The notes: generated by a model from the sequence alone, not told the origin. A stretch of 64,000 nucleotides of DNA from Niallia taxi (GCF_004005475.1 NZ_RZTZ01000011.1:1-64000), one strand, 5' to 3'; counted from the first letter of the stretch, positions 17,488-25,925 are shown. A program made the numbers and translations.

Positions 17488-17553
17488 AAATATCTCCCGA
17501 AAAAATTGAGCATATTAATATTTTTTACTTGCATACTATTTATAGGTGATAAT

Positions 17554-17952
17554 ATGAAAAAATTAGTAGTTCTGTTCATTACTTTCTTTATATGTATGCA
17601 CTTTAATAATTTGGTTTACTCAGCTACTGTAAATGAGACAGATTCAAAATTATGTGATGCTCTAGGGGTGGCATTAATCATAAGCTTAAGTGAACCAATA
17701 GATGTAGCAATTGCAAAAATATATCAAGGTGATAAGGAAGCGCCTGGAGGTCTGACCTGGGCTCCATATACTACGAAAATCTTGAAAATAAAACAAACTA
17801 ACGGAATTGGTGGAGCTTATAAAGTAACTTTACAAGTATCTTCTTACTATGGTGCACATAATTTTTATGGTGAAGATGAAATAGTGGTCAGTGCAGAGGG
17901 AAAATTAATCTCATTTAAACATTTAAAAACATATCCAAAAGTAAAGTATTAA
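17554..17952 (+). CDS. DUF3888 family secreted protein, 132 aa
   Basis: A clean signal peptide (MKKLVVLFITFFICMHF, cleavage near VYSA) precedes a domain that matches the DUF3888 family: SKLCDALGVALIISLSEPI, IAKIYQG, then KVTLQVSSYYGAHNFYGEDE. ATG 17554 is preferred because TATAGGTGAT precedes it and it gives a normal signal peptide; an upstream in-frame ATG at 17485 lies inside the dispersed repeat and would add a second hydrophobic stretch. Function is unknown. Confidence 0.75.
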   Translation: MKKLVVLFITFFICMHFNNLVYSATVNETDSKLCDALGVALIISLSEPIDVAIAKIYQGDKEAPGGLTWAPYTTKILKIKQTNGIGGAYKVTLQVSSYYGAHNFYGEDEIVVSAEGKLISFKHLKTYPKVKY

Positions 17953-17978
17953 AATGATATAAGTATAAGGTGAACAGG

Positions 17979-18010
17979 ATACAGCTGCCAAGAGCAGCTG
18001 TATTTCTTTT
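17979..18010 (+). terminator. Terminator after the DUF3888 gene
   Basis: ATACAGCTGC and GCAGCTGTAT form a perfect 10-bp stem followed by TTCTTTT. Confidence 0.8.
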
Positions 18011-18015
18011 ACAAA

Positions 18016-18090
18016 CCGGGAGCATTCCCGTAATAAAAAGAAAACCTGGCTTACGGAAGAAACGTGCCACTTTACTTTAAGTGAAGAATT
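18016..18090 (+). repeat. Dispersed intergenic repeat, copy E
   Basis: The head CGGGAGCATTCCCGTAATAA leads into GAAAACCTGG, CTTACGGAAGAAACGTGCCA and TTTAAGTGAAGAATT. It sits just after the DUF3888 terminator. Confidence 0.7.
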
Positions 18091-18177
18091 TCACAAAGAG
18101 TGTGTGGTTAAATAAGTATGGCATTAACTAGCTACATGTAGTTCAGTTTTTGGCGCAATGTGGACCTACATATAAGT

Positions 18178-18204
18178 ACATTCCCATAAATTTTTCATAT
18201 GATG
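18178..18204 (+). promoter_or_regulatory. Possible sigma-K type promoter upstream of the cupin gene
   Basis: An AC at 18178-18179, a 16-base spacer and CATATGATG at 18196-18204 resemble the sigma-K pattern AC-N16-CATANNNTA, with one mismatch. It lies about 40 bases before the cupin start. Confidence 0.35.
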
Positions 18205-18242
18205 ATTTGTATAAATCTGATCTATGAAAGGAATGAAATATA

Positions 18243-18773
18243 ATGTACTATAATCCTTGGTTGCACCAATACCCTTATCAACCTAATAATTATTGCGTTA
18301 ATTTTCCAGTATATAATAATTATCTAAGACCGTCTAATTACTGGAATAGTTATGATGATGCAAGAAGCAAAGTAAAAGATCATGGAAAGACACCTTTTGT
18401 TTTAAATATCAATGAGGTTTCGAAGCAAAATAATACCTACCGTACTGCCTTATGGACAGGAAACCATTTGCAAGTGACTTTAATGAGTATTAATGTTGGG
18501 GAAGACATTGGGTTAGAAATTCACCCTCATGTTGACCAATTTCTAAGAATTGAACAAGGTCAAGGGGTCGTACAAATGGGCAAAAGAAAAGATAATTTAA
18601 ACTTTGTTAAAAAGGTTTACGATGATTTTGCCATTATGATACCTGCTAATACCTGGCATAATGTAACCAATACAGGTAATACACCATTAAAACTCTATTC
18701 TATATATGCTACTCCAGAACATCCATTTGGCACGGTTCATTTAAACAAAGCACAAGCTTTAGCAGCGGAATAA
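18243..18773 (+). CDS. Cupin domain protein, 176 aa, possible spore coat component
   Basis: The N-terminal ~45 residues are rich in Tyr, Asn and Pro (YYNPWLHQYPYQPNN), as in some coat proteins. A cupin barrel follows (about 60-165), with motif 1 EIGLEIHPHVDQFLRIEQGQG-like spacing (His, His, Gln/Glu) and motif 2 PANTWHNVTNTGNTPLKLY with its His. The residues needed to bind a divalent metal are therefore present. The start is ATG 18243 after GGAATG. The coat role is suggested by the composition and a possible sigma-K promoter and is not proven. Confidence 0.78.
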   Translation: MYYNPWLHQYPYQPNNYCVNFPVYNNYLRPSNYWNSYDDARSKVKDHGKTPFVLNINEVSKQNNTYRTALWTGNHLQVTLMSINVGEDIGLEIHPHVDQFLRIEQGQGVVQMGKRKDNLNFVKKVYDDFAIMIPANTWHNVTNTGNTPLKLYSIYATPEHPFGTVHLNKAQALAAE

Positions 18774-19116
18774 TTAAAATTTTGCTATTAGCATGTATCC
18801 TTTTTTATTAAAGTAAATCTCTAAAAGGATTCTATTATATATGGGTAGGGAACAATCTTAAAAAACTGCAGATCTGCAGTTTTTTCGTTTTTTCAGTATA
18901 AAAGATGATTGAAGTCAATATGTAAGTAATTTTATGGGAAATTGATGTGGAAGATGTCGTAAGCAAAATAAAATTAATTAATGGTAGATTTACTTATTAT
19001 ATGTATGTCTATATTCAATACAAGTTCTTGGTAACACGTATACCCATTTACATACAGACAACCTTCACTAAACAAGTAAATGCATATTATGTATGAAAAA
19101 AAGAGGAGTTATTAAT
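18774..19116. other. Intergenic region before the His-rich protein gene
   Basis: Apart from the terminator at 18861-18886 there is no gene. A CATATTATG element at 19083-19091 could be a late-sporulation -10 box for the following gene, but no -35 fits at the usual distance. Confidence 0.35.
18861..18886 (+). terminator. Terminator downstream of the cupin gene
   Basis: AAAAACTGCA and TGCAGTTTTT form a perfect 10-bp stem with loop GATC and a T tail, about 90 bases after the stop codon. Confidence 0.8.
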
Positions 19117-19350
19117 ATGCAACCTTCCGTAATTACTGGACTTGATAGTGTGATCTATCAGGGATATTCCCATGCTCATCATGGTCCATGGGGTCAACCA
19201 TTTCATTGTTCAGGTCCTTCTTGCCATGTTCATTTTGGTCATAACATGTATAACATTCAACATCCACCACATTATCCGATGAATTACTATCAATATTTAG
19301 GACCAATAGTTCCAGCAGCACATAGACAAATGTATAATCCCTTTTATTAA
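19117..19350 (+). CDS. Small His/Tyr/Pro-rich protein, 77 aa
   Basis: GAGGAG stands nine bases before ATG 19117, which selects it over the in-frame ATG at 19093. The protein has many His residues in short clusters (HAHHGPWGQPFHC, HVHFGH) and two Cys, with Tyr and Pro toward the end. There is no signal peptide or membrane span. The composition suits metal binding or a spore-coat component; proteins like this often follow coat genes. I recognise no named family. Confidence 0.65.
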   Translation: MQPSVITGLDSVIYQGYSHAHHGPWGQPFHCSGPSCHVHFGHNMYNIQHPPHYPMNYYQYLGPIVPAAHRQMYNPFY

Positions 19351-19380
19351 ATCACATCCTATAAATGGTGATTTTTTTTA
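19349..19380 (+). terminator. Terminator after the His-rich gene
   Basis: AAATCAC pairs with GTGATTT and is followed by a run of T. Confidence 0.7.
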
Positions 19381-19472
19381 CAATGTATTGTTCTTAAGAA
19401 TTAATAACATGGCACCCACAAGAAAACAAATATTAACTGATTAATCGGAATGAAATGGACCATAATAAATTT

Positions 19473-20182
19473 CTACTCTATATCGATGGGGGCGGAAATA
19501 TAATCATTATAACAATCAATATAAAGATTGTTTTGTGCAAGTAGAACGGCATAAAAAACATCTGTTATGTATAGCCGACATTTCTTGAGTTCATCATCCA
19601 ACCACTGTGTTGAAAGGTTATTTTGTTGCAAATTTTCTTCTATAACCTTTCCATCCATAATTAACTCTATAGGGAGTTTCCTTTCAGAATGTATGTATAA
19701 ATGCATATCCTGCATGGTAACATTTCGATACTGCGGTTTTTTTAATACGGTTAAAGTGCCTTTTGTCTCAACTAATGCATATAATACTTTTGTATATTAA
19801 ATACATCCTTTTCTCTTAGTTGTTGATTTAAATAGTCAAGTGTATAACGCATTTTTTTCATATTATCTTCTAATATCTTTCCATTTTGTATGACTACAGT
19901 AGGATCTCCTGATAAAAATTTTCTTAACTTACGATTTTTCATTGCTATCACTGCAGTTAATATAGCTGTAAAAATAAAAATGAAAAAGGCAAGGAGTAAG
20001 TGATGAATTTTTATATCTAAATTAAAAGCCAAGTTACCCGTAATTGCCCCAATAGAAATAGCAGAAATAAAATCAAAAATTCTCATTTGGGAAATGGTCT
20101 GCTTTCCTAATAAACGGGAGCCAATTAATAACATAATAAATGCTCCTATAGACCATAGTATAACCTCATAATGTTCAGCCAT
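19473..20182 (-). pseudogene. YetF family (DUF421) membrane protein, frameshifted
   Basis: The first part reads EVILWSIGAFIMLLIGSRLL, then GKQTISQM and AISIGAITGNLAFN, a typical YetF N-terminal membrane domain, and continues to QQLREKDVFNIQK. The frame then stops at 19772. The C-terminal YetF domain continues in another frame (VETKGTLTVLKKPQY, LPIELIMDGKVIEENLQ, VFYAVLLAQNNLYIDCYNDY). Adding one A in the A4 run at 19788-19791 (minus strand) would restore FNIQKVLYALVETKG and a full-length protein. The start is placed at 20182 because GGAGG stands five bases before it. It is either a pseudogene, a sequencing error or a slippery-site switch. Confidence 0.85.
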
Positions 20183-20441
20183 ATGTTCCTCCATATATTT
20201 CATGCTTTCAATATTTTTTTCCAGATAATGAGTTATTATTCTTCCAGTGCATAATTCAGTAATTAGATAGGCTAAAGCTAAAAAAAGAGGGGAGATACAT
20301 ATGTTGTCTTGTCTATAGAATCTGTGAACCAAAAAGTAATAAAGTTTGCCTCCTGTAATTGAAATGTTGTTGTGTTAATTGATAATTAACCTGTTTTCAG
20401 GGGAAATTAAAACAGCAATTAATTGCATTGGAGGTTACAAA

Positions 20442-20909
20442 ATGAGAATAAAAAAATATTCAAAATCAATGGCACTGTTAATTTTGGTAATTCCTTGGTT
20501 ATCAGCACCTTTGCTAGGAAAAGAATCTATAAAGCGTTTTTTGCCCGCTGGAATATTTATATCCTTCGTAGTCCATATGTTCAATTTTATAGCTAAAAAG
20601 CGGAAATGGTGGCTATGGTACCAAGTATTTTCTCCAAAGTTAACTTGGGTATATCCTTTTACATGGGGACCATTCTTAATTGGTTCTTTGTGGATATTAA
20701 AGTATACATACGGGAAATTTTTTAGGTACTTAGTGTTAAATTTAATTGTAGATGGAGCATTCACTTATATATTTGTTTATTTTTTTAAAAAAACAAAGGT
20801 ATTTTCGTTGATGAAATTCAAAAAAATTCAATTACTATGTATTTTTATGATTGATACCCTGTTATTGTATTTATTTCAATTTTTTCTGGAGAAGCAAAAA
20901 GGAAAATGA
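20442..20909 (+). CDS. Hypothetical integral membrane protein, 155 aa
   Basis: GGAGG lies seven bases before ATG 20442, which is preferred to the in-frame upstream start at 20379. The protein has four to five hydrophobic segments, a KKRKWWLWYQVFSPK loop, a PFTWGPFLIGSLWILKYTYG helix, and ends in a charged tail. I do not recognise a named family. It recalls the CBO0543-like proteins in size and layout but lacks their WFKKG end. Confidence 0.65.
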   Translation: MRIKKYSKSMALLILVIPWLSAPLLGKESIKRFLPAGIFISFVVHMFNFIAKKRKWWLWYQVFSPKLTWVYPFTWGPFLIGSLWILKYTYGKFFRYLVLNLIVDGAFTYIFVYFFKKTKVFSLMKFKKIQLLCIFMIDTLLLYLFQFFLEKQKGK

Positions 20910-21210
20910 TTTTAGAAGAGATGGTGTTACATTGGTGAGCTTTGAGAAGTTTTTTAAAATAATTTTTATTGGGACATGAGAAGAGTGAAACTACTAGGAA
21001 AGATGCACATTAAAGTGGATATTTAAGATTCAAACTTTATAAAAAGTATTTTTAAAAGATCTGTAGGATATTACAGTTCTTTTTTTGTAAAGCAGCTTCC
21101 ATTGGTAGAAACGTGGAAGGATTATTTAATTTATGTATTCACAAAGCATTCATAGTCAATGTTCCGGTTTAGCACATTGACTAGTACCATTTTAATTATC
21201 AATAATACAC
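20910..21210. other. Gene-free stretch with a repeat fragment and an inverted repeat
   Basis: A partial match to the dispersed repeat (GCAGCTTCCATTGGTAGAAA then CGTGGAAGG) lies at 21091-21120. An inverted repeat AGTCAATGT / ACATTGACT sits at 21154-21182 with an 11-base spacer. No gene is seen. Confidence 0.4.
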
Positions 21211-21618
21211 CTAATGAGAGGACGGCATTTTATCTTTTAGCCATTTTATTGGATTGATATCATCCGGTATGACTTGATTGATAATATCACGATAATGTTT
21301 TTCTTTCTTTATTATAAAAGTTCGCTTTTTGTTTGGCTTCTTCCAATTGGGCTAGCGCAGCTTCTTTTTGATATAGAATAATTTCATAACGCTCATGAAT
21401 GGTAGAAACACCTTCTAACCATAAATCTATAGTTTTTAATTTTTATCCACATACATCCCACATTTTTTTTGCTCCTCTAAGAAAATTCATATTTTCATCA
21501 TTAAATATTCGGTTATTATTTTTATTTCGCTTTAAATTTGGAACTAATCCTTTATCTGTATAGCAGCGAAAAGTATGTTGCGTTAAACGAATGCTCAATA
21601 TTTTTATCGGAATTATTT
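21211..21618 (-). pseudogene. MerR family regulator remnant
   Basis: On the minus strand the frame reads LTQHTFRCYTDKGLVPNLKR, then NKNNNRIFNDENMNFLRGAK, the typical MerR winged-helix region, and stops after MWDVCG. The coding sense resumes with TIDLWLEGVSTIHERYEIIL, then LAQLEEAKQKANFYN, shifts frame, and ends HYRDIINQVIPDDINPIKWL. The N-terminal helix is missing and at least one stop and one frameshift interrupt it. Such MerR regulators are one-component activators; no partner gene is evident here. Confidence 0.8.
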
Positions 21619-21718
21619 TATAACAATAACAATATAATAAAACACAACATTAATTTATTGTAAAACGATAAATAGTATGTTAAAGTGATTTTGTCATTAA
21701 ATCAGCGAGGTGCTTTAA

Positions 21719-22201
21719 ATGAATGTTAAATTAGGTTCAACTTTTTTCTTAAAGGTCATTGCTTTTCTTAGTGGAATTGCAGTGCTGGCGGTGTGTGTAT
21801 ATTGGTTGCCTGAAGCAGCCAGAAGAGATGCGATAGAGCGCCCAGGTGATTATTCGCTATATCCACTTTTGGCATGTGCATATGGAATATGTATAACGTT
21901 TTTTGTAGTTTTGTTTCAAGTATTTAAACTTTTAACCTATATCGAAATGAACCATACTTTCTCTGAGTTATCTCTTCAATCTTTGAAGCTAATCAATAAA
22001 TGCGCTTTTACTGTCATTTTCCTCATTTTGTTAGCAATAGTTTATTTAAGGGTACTTGCTCAATTCACAGGTGATGACCCAGCAGGTCCAATATCACTTG
22101 GTCTAATGGGAATATTAGCAACAAGCGTAGTCGCAACTTTTGTGAACGTTCTTCAAAAACCTTTAAAATATGTCTTGGATGAGCAACAAAAAAATGATTA
22201 A
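21719..22201 (+). CDS. DUF2975 family membrane protein, 160 aa
   Basis: Four membrane helices: STFFLKVIAFLSGIAVLAVC at the N terminus, YGICITFFVVLFQVFKLL, a third around CAFTVIFLILLAIVYLRV and a fourth near GLMGILATSVVATFVN. The central MNHTFSELSLQSLKLI segment is typical of DUF2975. These genes usually sit next to a small YozG-type XRE regulator; none is found here, but a decayed second DUF2975 copy follows directly. ATG 21719 follows GCGAGGTG. Function is unknown. Confidence 0.82.
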   Translation: MNVKLGSTFFLKVIAFLSGIAVLAVCVYWLPEAARRDAIERPGDYSLYPLLACAYGICITFFVVLFQVFKLLTYIEMNHTFSELSLQSLKLINKCAFTVIFLILLAIVYLRVLAQFTGDDPAGPISLGLMGILATSVVATFVNVLQKPLKYVLDEQQKND

Positions 22202-22231
22202 CATTTTAAAAAACAATGAAAGCCCGTTTTT

Positions 22232-22457
22232 ATGAAGCGATTACCACATAGTTTTAAAAAATATCTGTACTATAGTAATACCAGTTCTGTATTTTTTGTA
22301 TCAAAATATTACCTTATATGAAATCTCTCGTTCTAAACTATTGTATGGAGCGACTGTGCCTTTTTACTTTGCTCTTTATCAGGCTTTCAACCTTTTATAT
22401 TACATTGATAAAAGCAAAGTGTTCTCGGAATTATCGGTCAAGGGTTTAAAACATTAG
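22232..22457 (+). pseudogene. Decayed DUF2975 paralogue
   Basis: ATG 22232 opens a short frame (MKRLPHSFKKYL). The coding sense continues in another frame as IPVLYFLYQNITLYEIS, then VPFYFALYQAFNLLYYID and KVFSELSVKGLK before a stop. The FSELSVKGLK part matches the FSELSLQSLK part of the intact gene just upstream, so this is a frameshifted and truncated tandem copy. Confidence 0.7.
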
Positions 22458-22825
22458 ATTGGCAGCCAGGTGATAATTTGGAATACAAAAGAGATGCAGA
22501 CACTAAAAACAACAAATTATTTAACTAACGGGTGTGAAAGTTCAGCAACTCGATCGTTACGTTTTAACTATTTATTATTATTAGTACACATTAAATTAAA
22601 AGTTCTAGGTTATGTCTTTTTGAGATGGGAAGAAGAGAAAATACGAACGGAATCTTGCTACTGAATTGGATGTATCTAACTACAAGGACTAATGATCATA
22701 TTGGTGTGACCTAGAAAATATTGGAGTTTCTTTGCGATAGTTTACTATTTAAAGAGGGGATTAATGCTTAATAAGTGATATTAAGGGAATAGTAAACTTA
22801 TAAAATATTAGAAGAGGTGATTATC
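22458..22825. other. Gene-free stretch
   Basis: Frames in this stretch carry no recognisable protein, ribosome binding site or hairpin. It most likely holds the lost 3' end of the DUF2975 copy and the promoter of the next gene. Confidence 0.4.
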
Positions 22826-23170
22826 TTGGGTGAAAGAATAAATTTAACAGCAGAACAAGAAGAACTTAAACAGCGTTTGCAAGAAAGCTTTAACCTAGTT
22901 AGAGAGGGGAACAGTGCAGGGGGGTATGGCGAAGCTTATAATGAAGAGTTTAACGAAATGACCGAACTTGCTTTTCAACTAGCTACATCGTTAAATACAC
23001 TGCCAGTATTTTCTCAGGAAGTACTAAATGGAGCAGATGATTTAACACCAGCAGACAGAGCATTTTATAACCATCAGCATGTTGTTGAAGACTTATTAAA
23101 CTATTTAGAGGATGAAGAAGCAAACAATCCACCTGCTGATGTTACTCTAAATAAAACTTTTGATTTCTGA
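22826..23170 (+). CDS. Hypothetical soluble protein, 114 aa
   Basis: GAGGTGA lies five bases before TTG 22826, which is preferred to the GTG at 22817 that overlaps that site. The protein is helical and acidic: TAEQEELKQRLQESFNLV, NEEFNEMTELAFQLATSL, QHVVEDLLNYLEDEEAN. There is no signal peptide or membrane segment. No family is recognised. A broken gene follows at once, so it may be the surviving half of a two-gene unit. Confidence 0.6.
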   Translation: MGERINLTAEQEELKQRLQESFNLVREGNSAGGYGEAYNEEFNEMTELAFQLATSLNTLPVFSQEVLNGADDLTPADRAFYNHQHVVEDLLNYLEDEEANNPPADVTLNKTFDF

Positions 23171-23207
23171 GTCACACGAATAGATGGGGGCATGATGATG
23201 TATTCCG

Positions 23208-23441
23208 TCTTACACAGAAGGATGGGAAGTATCGGCAAATTTACATGGTGGACAAGCAGATATGAAAGCAGGGCCAAATTTTCACCAAGTGCTACAGCTT
23301 GACAGTGTAAGCTATCCTTCCGACTTAAGCGGATATATAGTATACATCTGATGAGCAAGTAGAGAGGGAATTCAGGAACTGCTGAATGCTATTACTAGAT
23401 GGATTTCAGAAACAGAAAGAAGCAAGCCAGATACACTTTAA
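23208..23441 (+). pseudogene. Broken gene of unknown family
   Basis: One frame carries SYTEGWEVSANLHGGQADMK, then NFHQVLQLDSVSYPSDLSGY to a stop near 23350. Another frame then carries IQELLNAITRWISETERSK, ending at 23441. The start codon is absent and a frameshift separates the parts. No family is recognised. Confidence 0.5.
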
Positions 23442-23454
23442 TTAATCTAAGTAG

Positions 23455-23530
23455 AAAAATACCCACATATAATAAATGTACCCTATTGAGTAGACGCTTT
23501 GAAAAAAGGTCTATTCATAGGGTATTTTTT
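23455..23530 (+). terminator. Long imperfect terminator hairpin
   Basis: AAAAATACCC pairs with GGGTATTTTTT; inside, CCTATTGAGTAGAC pairs with GTCTATTCATAGG with mismatches. The T run at the end makes a terminator. Confidence 0.65.
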
Positions 23531-23574
23531 GGATGGATAATGGATTAAAATCATTTAATAGTGGGGGATTTATT

Positions 23575-23807
23575 ATGTCTAAAAATATATTTACTGATAA
23601 GAAATCGCAGTACTATCAAGTAATCTATATGTAAAATCGGTTAGTCCAAAGGGGATTACTTATTCGGAGGAATTTAAACAAGAACATAATAAAGGAAGGA
23701 GACAGGATGTGACTTTAACGTTCTCAGAGTTTAATCATGTTCTTCTATTTCGAGAAAAGCATATACAAGAAACTGATGCTATTAAAGTGAAGCAATTTTT
23801 AAATTAA
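23575..23807 (+). pseudogene. Remnant of an IS3-type orfA/HTH protein
   Basis: ATG 23575 after GTGGGGGA reads MSKNIFTDKKS and shifts frame. The sense resumes as LYVKSVSPKGITYSEEFKQE, the start of HTH proteins associated with IS3-family transposases, then an unrelated-looking tail to a stop at 23807. No transposase catalytic part and no terminal inverted repeats are visible, so it is only a footprint. Confidence 0.6.
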
Positions 23808-24176
23808 ATTACATAATTAACTCAAGAGACAGTAGGGTTTTTTCAAAAGAGACCTAATATAGACACTATAAATAGACACTATATTTTGCTATTTGTGCTG
23901 TGTTGAATAATATATCCTAAATACAGAGGTAGCATTATTTAAACAATGGTTTCTGAAATTCCAGTTGCTATGCAGAGCAGCTTGCTCCATATGTATAAAG
24001 GTTCCAGCCGTAAGTTTAAAAGCAATGTAAATAAAGTGTAAATCACCATCCACTTGTTAATGATTTATCATCGTTAGCTGTTTATTTTTTTCAGACTCCA
24101 CCTTTGTAACACTACCGCGTTCACTTTCTTTCATACTATAAGAAAAGTATGAATTTACAAAGGAGGAAAGAAATAG
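23808..24176. other. Gene-free stretch upstream of the P450 gene
   Basis: A short tandem TAGACACTATA / TAGACACTATA lies at about 23863-23885. Otherwise there is no gene or clear promoter. The P450 ribosome binding site AAAGGAGG is at 24160-24167. Confidence 0.4.
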
Positions 24177-25547
24177 TTGAGTGACCGTGCTACTTTTTTT
24201 AAGTCTGCAAAAGGACCAAAGGGAAAATTTCTTACAGGTAATTTGGATGCATTCCGTTCCGATCCACCAGTATTTCTTCAACAAATGGCGGAGGAATATG
24301 GCGATGTTACAAGGTTCCGTTTAGGTCCATTGAAAAAAGTTTATTTAGTTTCTAATCCAGATATGATTAAGCAAATTCTTGTAACAAAACAGCAACATTT
24401 TGTGAAATCTGATGATTTTAAGGTATTAAAGCCTATTTTCGGTGAGGGGCTTCTGACTAGTGACAAAGAATTTCATATGAAGCAAAGAAGACTTATTCAA
24501 CCAGCCTTCAAAAAAACACATATCATTGATTATGCTCAGGATATGATCAATATAACTAAAGAATATTTGTCAACTTGGAAGGATGATGAGGAACGAATCA
24601 TTACCCAGGATATGATGAATATCACCCTCGGCATCATTTGTAAAACGATGTTCAGTATGGATTTTAAAGAAGGGTATCAGGTTGTTGGAAAACCACTTGA
24701 AACTGCTTTGAAATTAACCGTTAAAAGGATGAGAAGTGTCATTAAGCTGCCATTATGGATTCCGACGCGTACTAATCGAGAGACTAGGAAGGCGATTAAG
24801 GAGCTTGATCGTGTTATCTTAGAAATAATCCAAAAAAGAAGAAATGATCCAGTAAAGTATGACGATATGCTTGGCATATTAATGGATGCAAGGGATGATG
24901 AAAATCACATTGGTATGTCAGACAAGCAGTTGCGTGATGAAGTGATGACTATTTTTATCGCTGGACATGAAACGACAGCTAACGCCTTATCATGGACGTG
25001 GTATTTACTTTCCCAAAACCCCGGGGTGGAGGCAAAGCTGTACGAAGAAATCAATACCGTTATAGGAGATAAAGAGCCAACTCCAGCTGATTTCATGAAA
25101 TTAACTTTTACGCAAAATCTTATTCGGGAATCCATGCGCATGTTTCCTCCTTCCTTTGTCACTAGCAGGAAAGTGGATAAAAATGTTGAAGTAAATGGAT
25201 ATCACTTCAAAAAAGGTGACATGATTCTTGTCAGCCAATATGTGATGCATAGAAAAGCCGAGTATTTTAAGAGTCCAGAATCCTTTATTCCGGAACGCTT
25301 TGAAAATAATTTTATTAAAACCATTCCACAATATGCTTATTTCCCGTTTGGAGGAGGACCAAGGGTATGCATCGGAAACCACTTCGCGTTAATGGAGGCA
25401 GTTCTAGTATTAGTGTCAGTGGCACAGCGCTTCAAACTTAACCTAGCTCCAAACCATCATGAAATTAAGACATTTCCGTCAATTACACTGAGACCGAGGC
25501 GCGGTTTACGGATGATACTGCAAAAAAGAAAGACAACAGACCAATAA
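24177..25547 (+). CDS. Cytochrome P450, 456 aa
   Basis: A soluble heme monooxygenase. The heme loop FGGGPRVCIG has the axial Cys398, the I-helix has AGHETT for oxygen activation, and the K-helix has ExxR in IRESMRMFPP. The length is normal for a class whose electron partners are separate proteins. TTG 24177 is chosen because AAAGGAGG lies nine bases upstream. No ferredoxin or reductase gene is next to it, so the redox partner is elsewhere. The sequence resembles the CYP102/fatty-acid-hydroxylase-like branch of bacillar P450s (KGPKGKFLTGNL start), but the substrate is unknown. Confidence 0.92.
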   Translation: MSDRATFFKSAKGPKGKFLTGNLDAFRSDPPVFLQQMAEEYGDVTRFRLGPLKKVYLVSNPDMIKQILVTKQQHFVKSDDFKVLKPIFGEGLLTSDKEFHMKQRRLIQPAFKKTHIIDYAQDMINITKEYLSTWKDDEERIITQDMMNITLGIICKTMFSMDFKEGYQVVGKPLETALKLTVKRMRSVIKLPLWIPTRTNRETRKAIKELDRVILEIIQKRRNDPVKYDDMLGILMDARDDENHIGMSDKQLRDEVMTIFIAGHETTANALSWTWYLLSQNPGVEAKLYEEINTVIGDKEPTPADFMKLTFTQNLIRESMRMFPPSFVTSRKVDKNVEVNGYHFKKGDMILVSQYVMHRKAEYFKSPESFIPERFENNFIKTIPQYAYFPFGGGPRVCIGNHFALMEAVLVLVSVAQRFKLNLAPNHHEIKTFPSITLRPRRGLRMILQKRKTTDQ

Positions 25548-25669
25548 CCACTGTTAAAGAGCTCATCCTCCATTAATTGTTCACATTTTTCAAAAAAAAT
25601 AAAGACTAAAAAGCAGCAATTAAATGTAGTAACATTATTATAACAATATAAGATGGGGAGATGAGTGAC

Positions 25670-25888
25670 TTGGCAGGTTTTGAATTACAAAACAGCATAA
25701 TAAACAACATTATAAAGGAAGAAAGATTTGTAACCGTCTATACAACCAAAAAAGGTGTTCCCATCCGCTGCAAAATAACGGGAAATGATAAATTCACCTT
25801 ATTGCTGGACGTGGAAGGCAAACAGCAATTAGTGTTTAAAAGCGGGATTAGCACGATTTTAGCAGGTAAACAGGTAATAAATTTTTAA
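25670..25888 (+). CDS. Divergent Hfq-like RNA chaperone (Sm-like), 72 aa
   Basis: The sequence follows Hfq from end to end. The N-terminal helix FELQNSIINNI keeps the RNA-contacting Gln, the Sm1 region is RFVTVYTTKKGVPIRCKI, and the Sm2 region is GNDKFTLLLDVEGKQQLVFK then SGIST, where canonical Hfq has YKHAIST. The His of that motif is replaced by Ser, so proximal-face RNA binding may differ. Canonical bacillar hfq lies beside miaA; this one stands alone between a P450 and a DUF3231 gene. TTG 25670 is nine bases after GGGGAG; ATG 25661 touches that site and is less likely. Its action as a hexameric RNA chaperone is inferred. Confidence 0.8.
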   Translation: MAGFELQNSIINNIIKEERFVTVYTTKKGVPIRCKITGNDKFTLLLDVEGKQQLVFKSGISTILAGKQVINF

Positions 25889-25890
25889 TG

Positions 25891-25925
25891 GAAAAAGAAC
25901 TCCCTACTGCGTAGTAGGGAGTTCT
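25891..25925. terminator. Hairpin terminator between the Hfq-like and DUF3231 genes
   Basis: GAACTCCCTACT and AGTAGGGAGTTC form a perfect 12-bp stem with loop GCGT. The T run is on the minus strand, so it mainly ends the DUF3231 transcript, but it can also stop the Hfq-like one. Confidence 0.85.

Noticed and set aside
22470-22664. 64-codon frame in the gene-free stretch before 22826
   Set aside because: No ribosome binding site, no family and composition unlike coding sequence.
23575-23807. Active insertion sequence
   Set aside because: Only an orfA-like fragment with a frameshift is present; there is no DDE transposase part and no terminal inverted repeats or target duplication.
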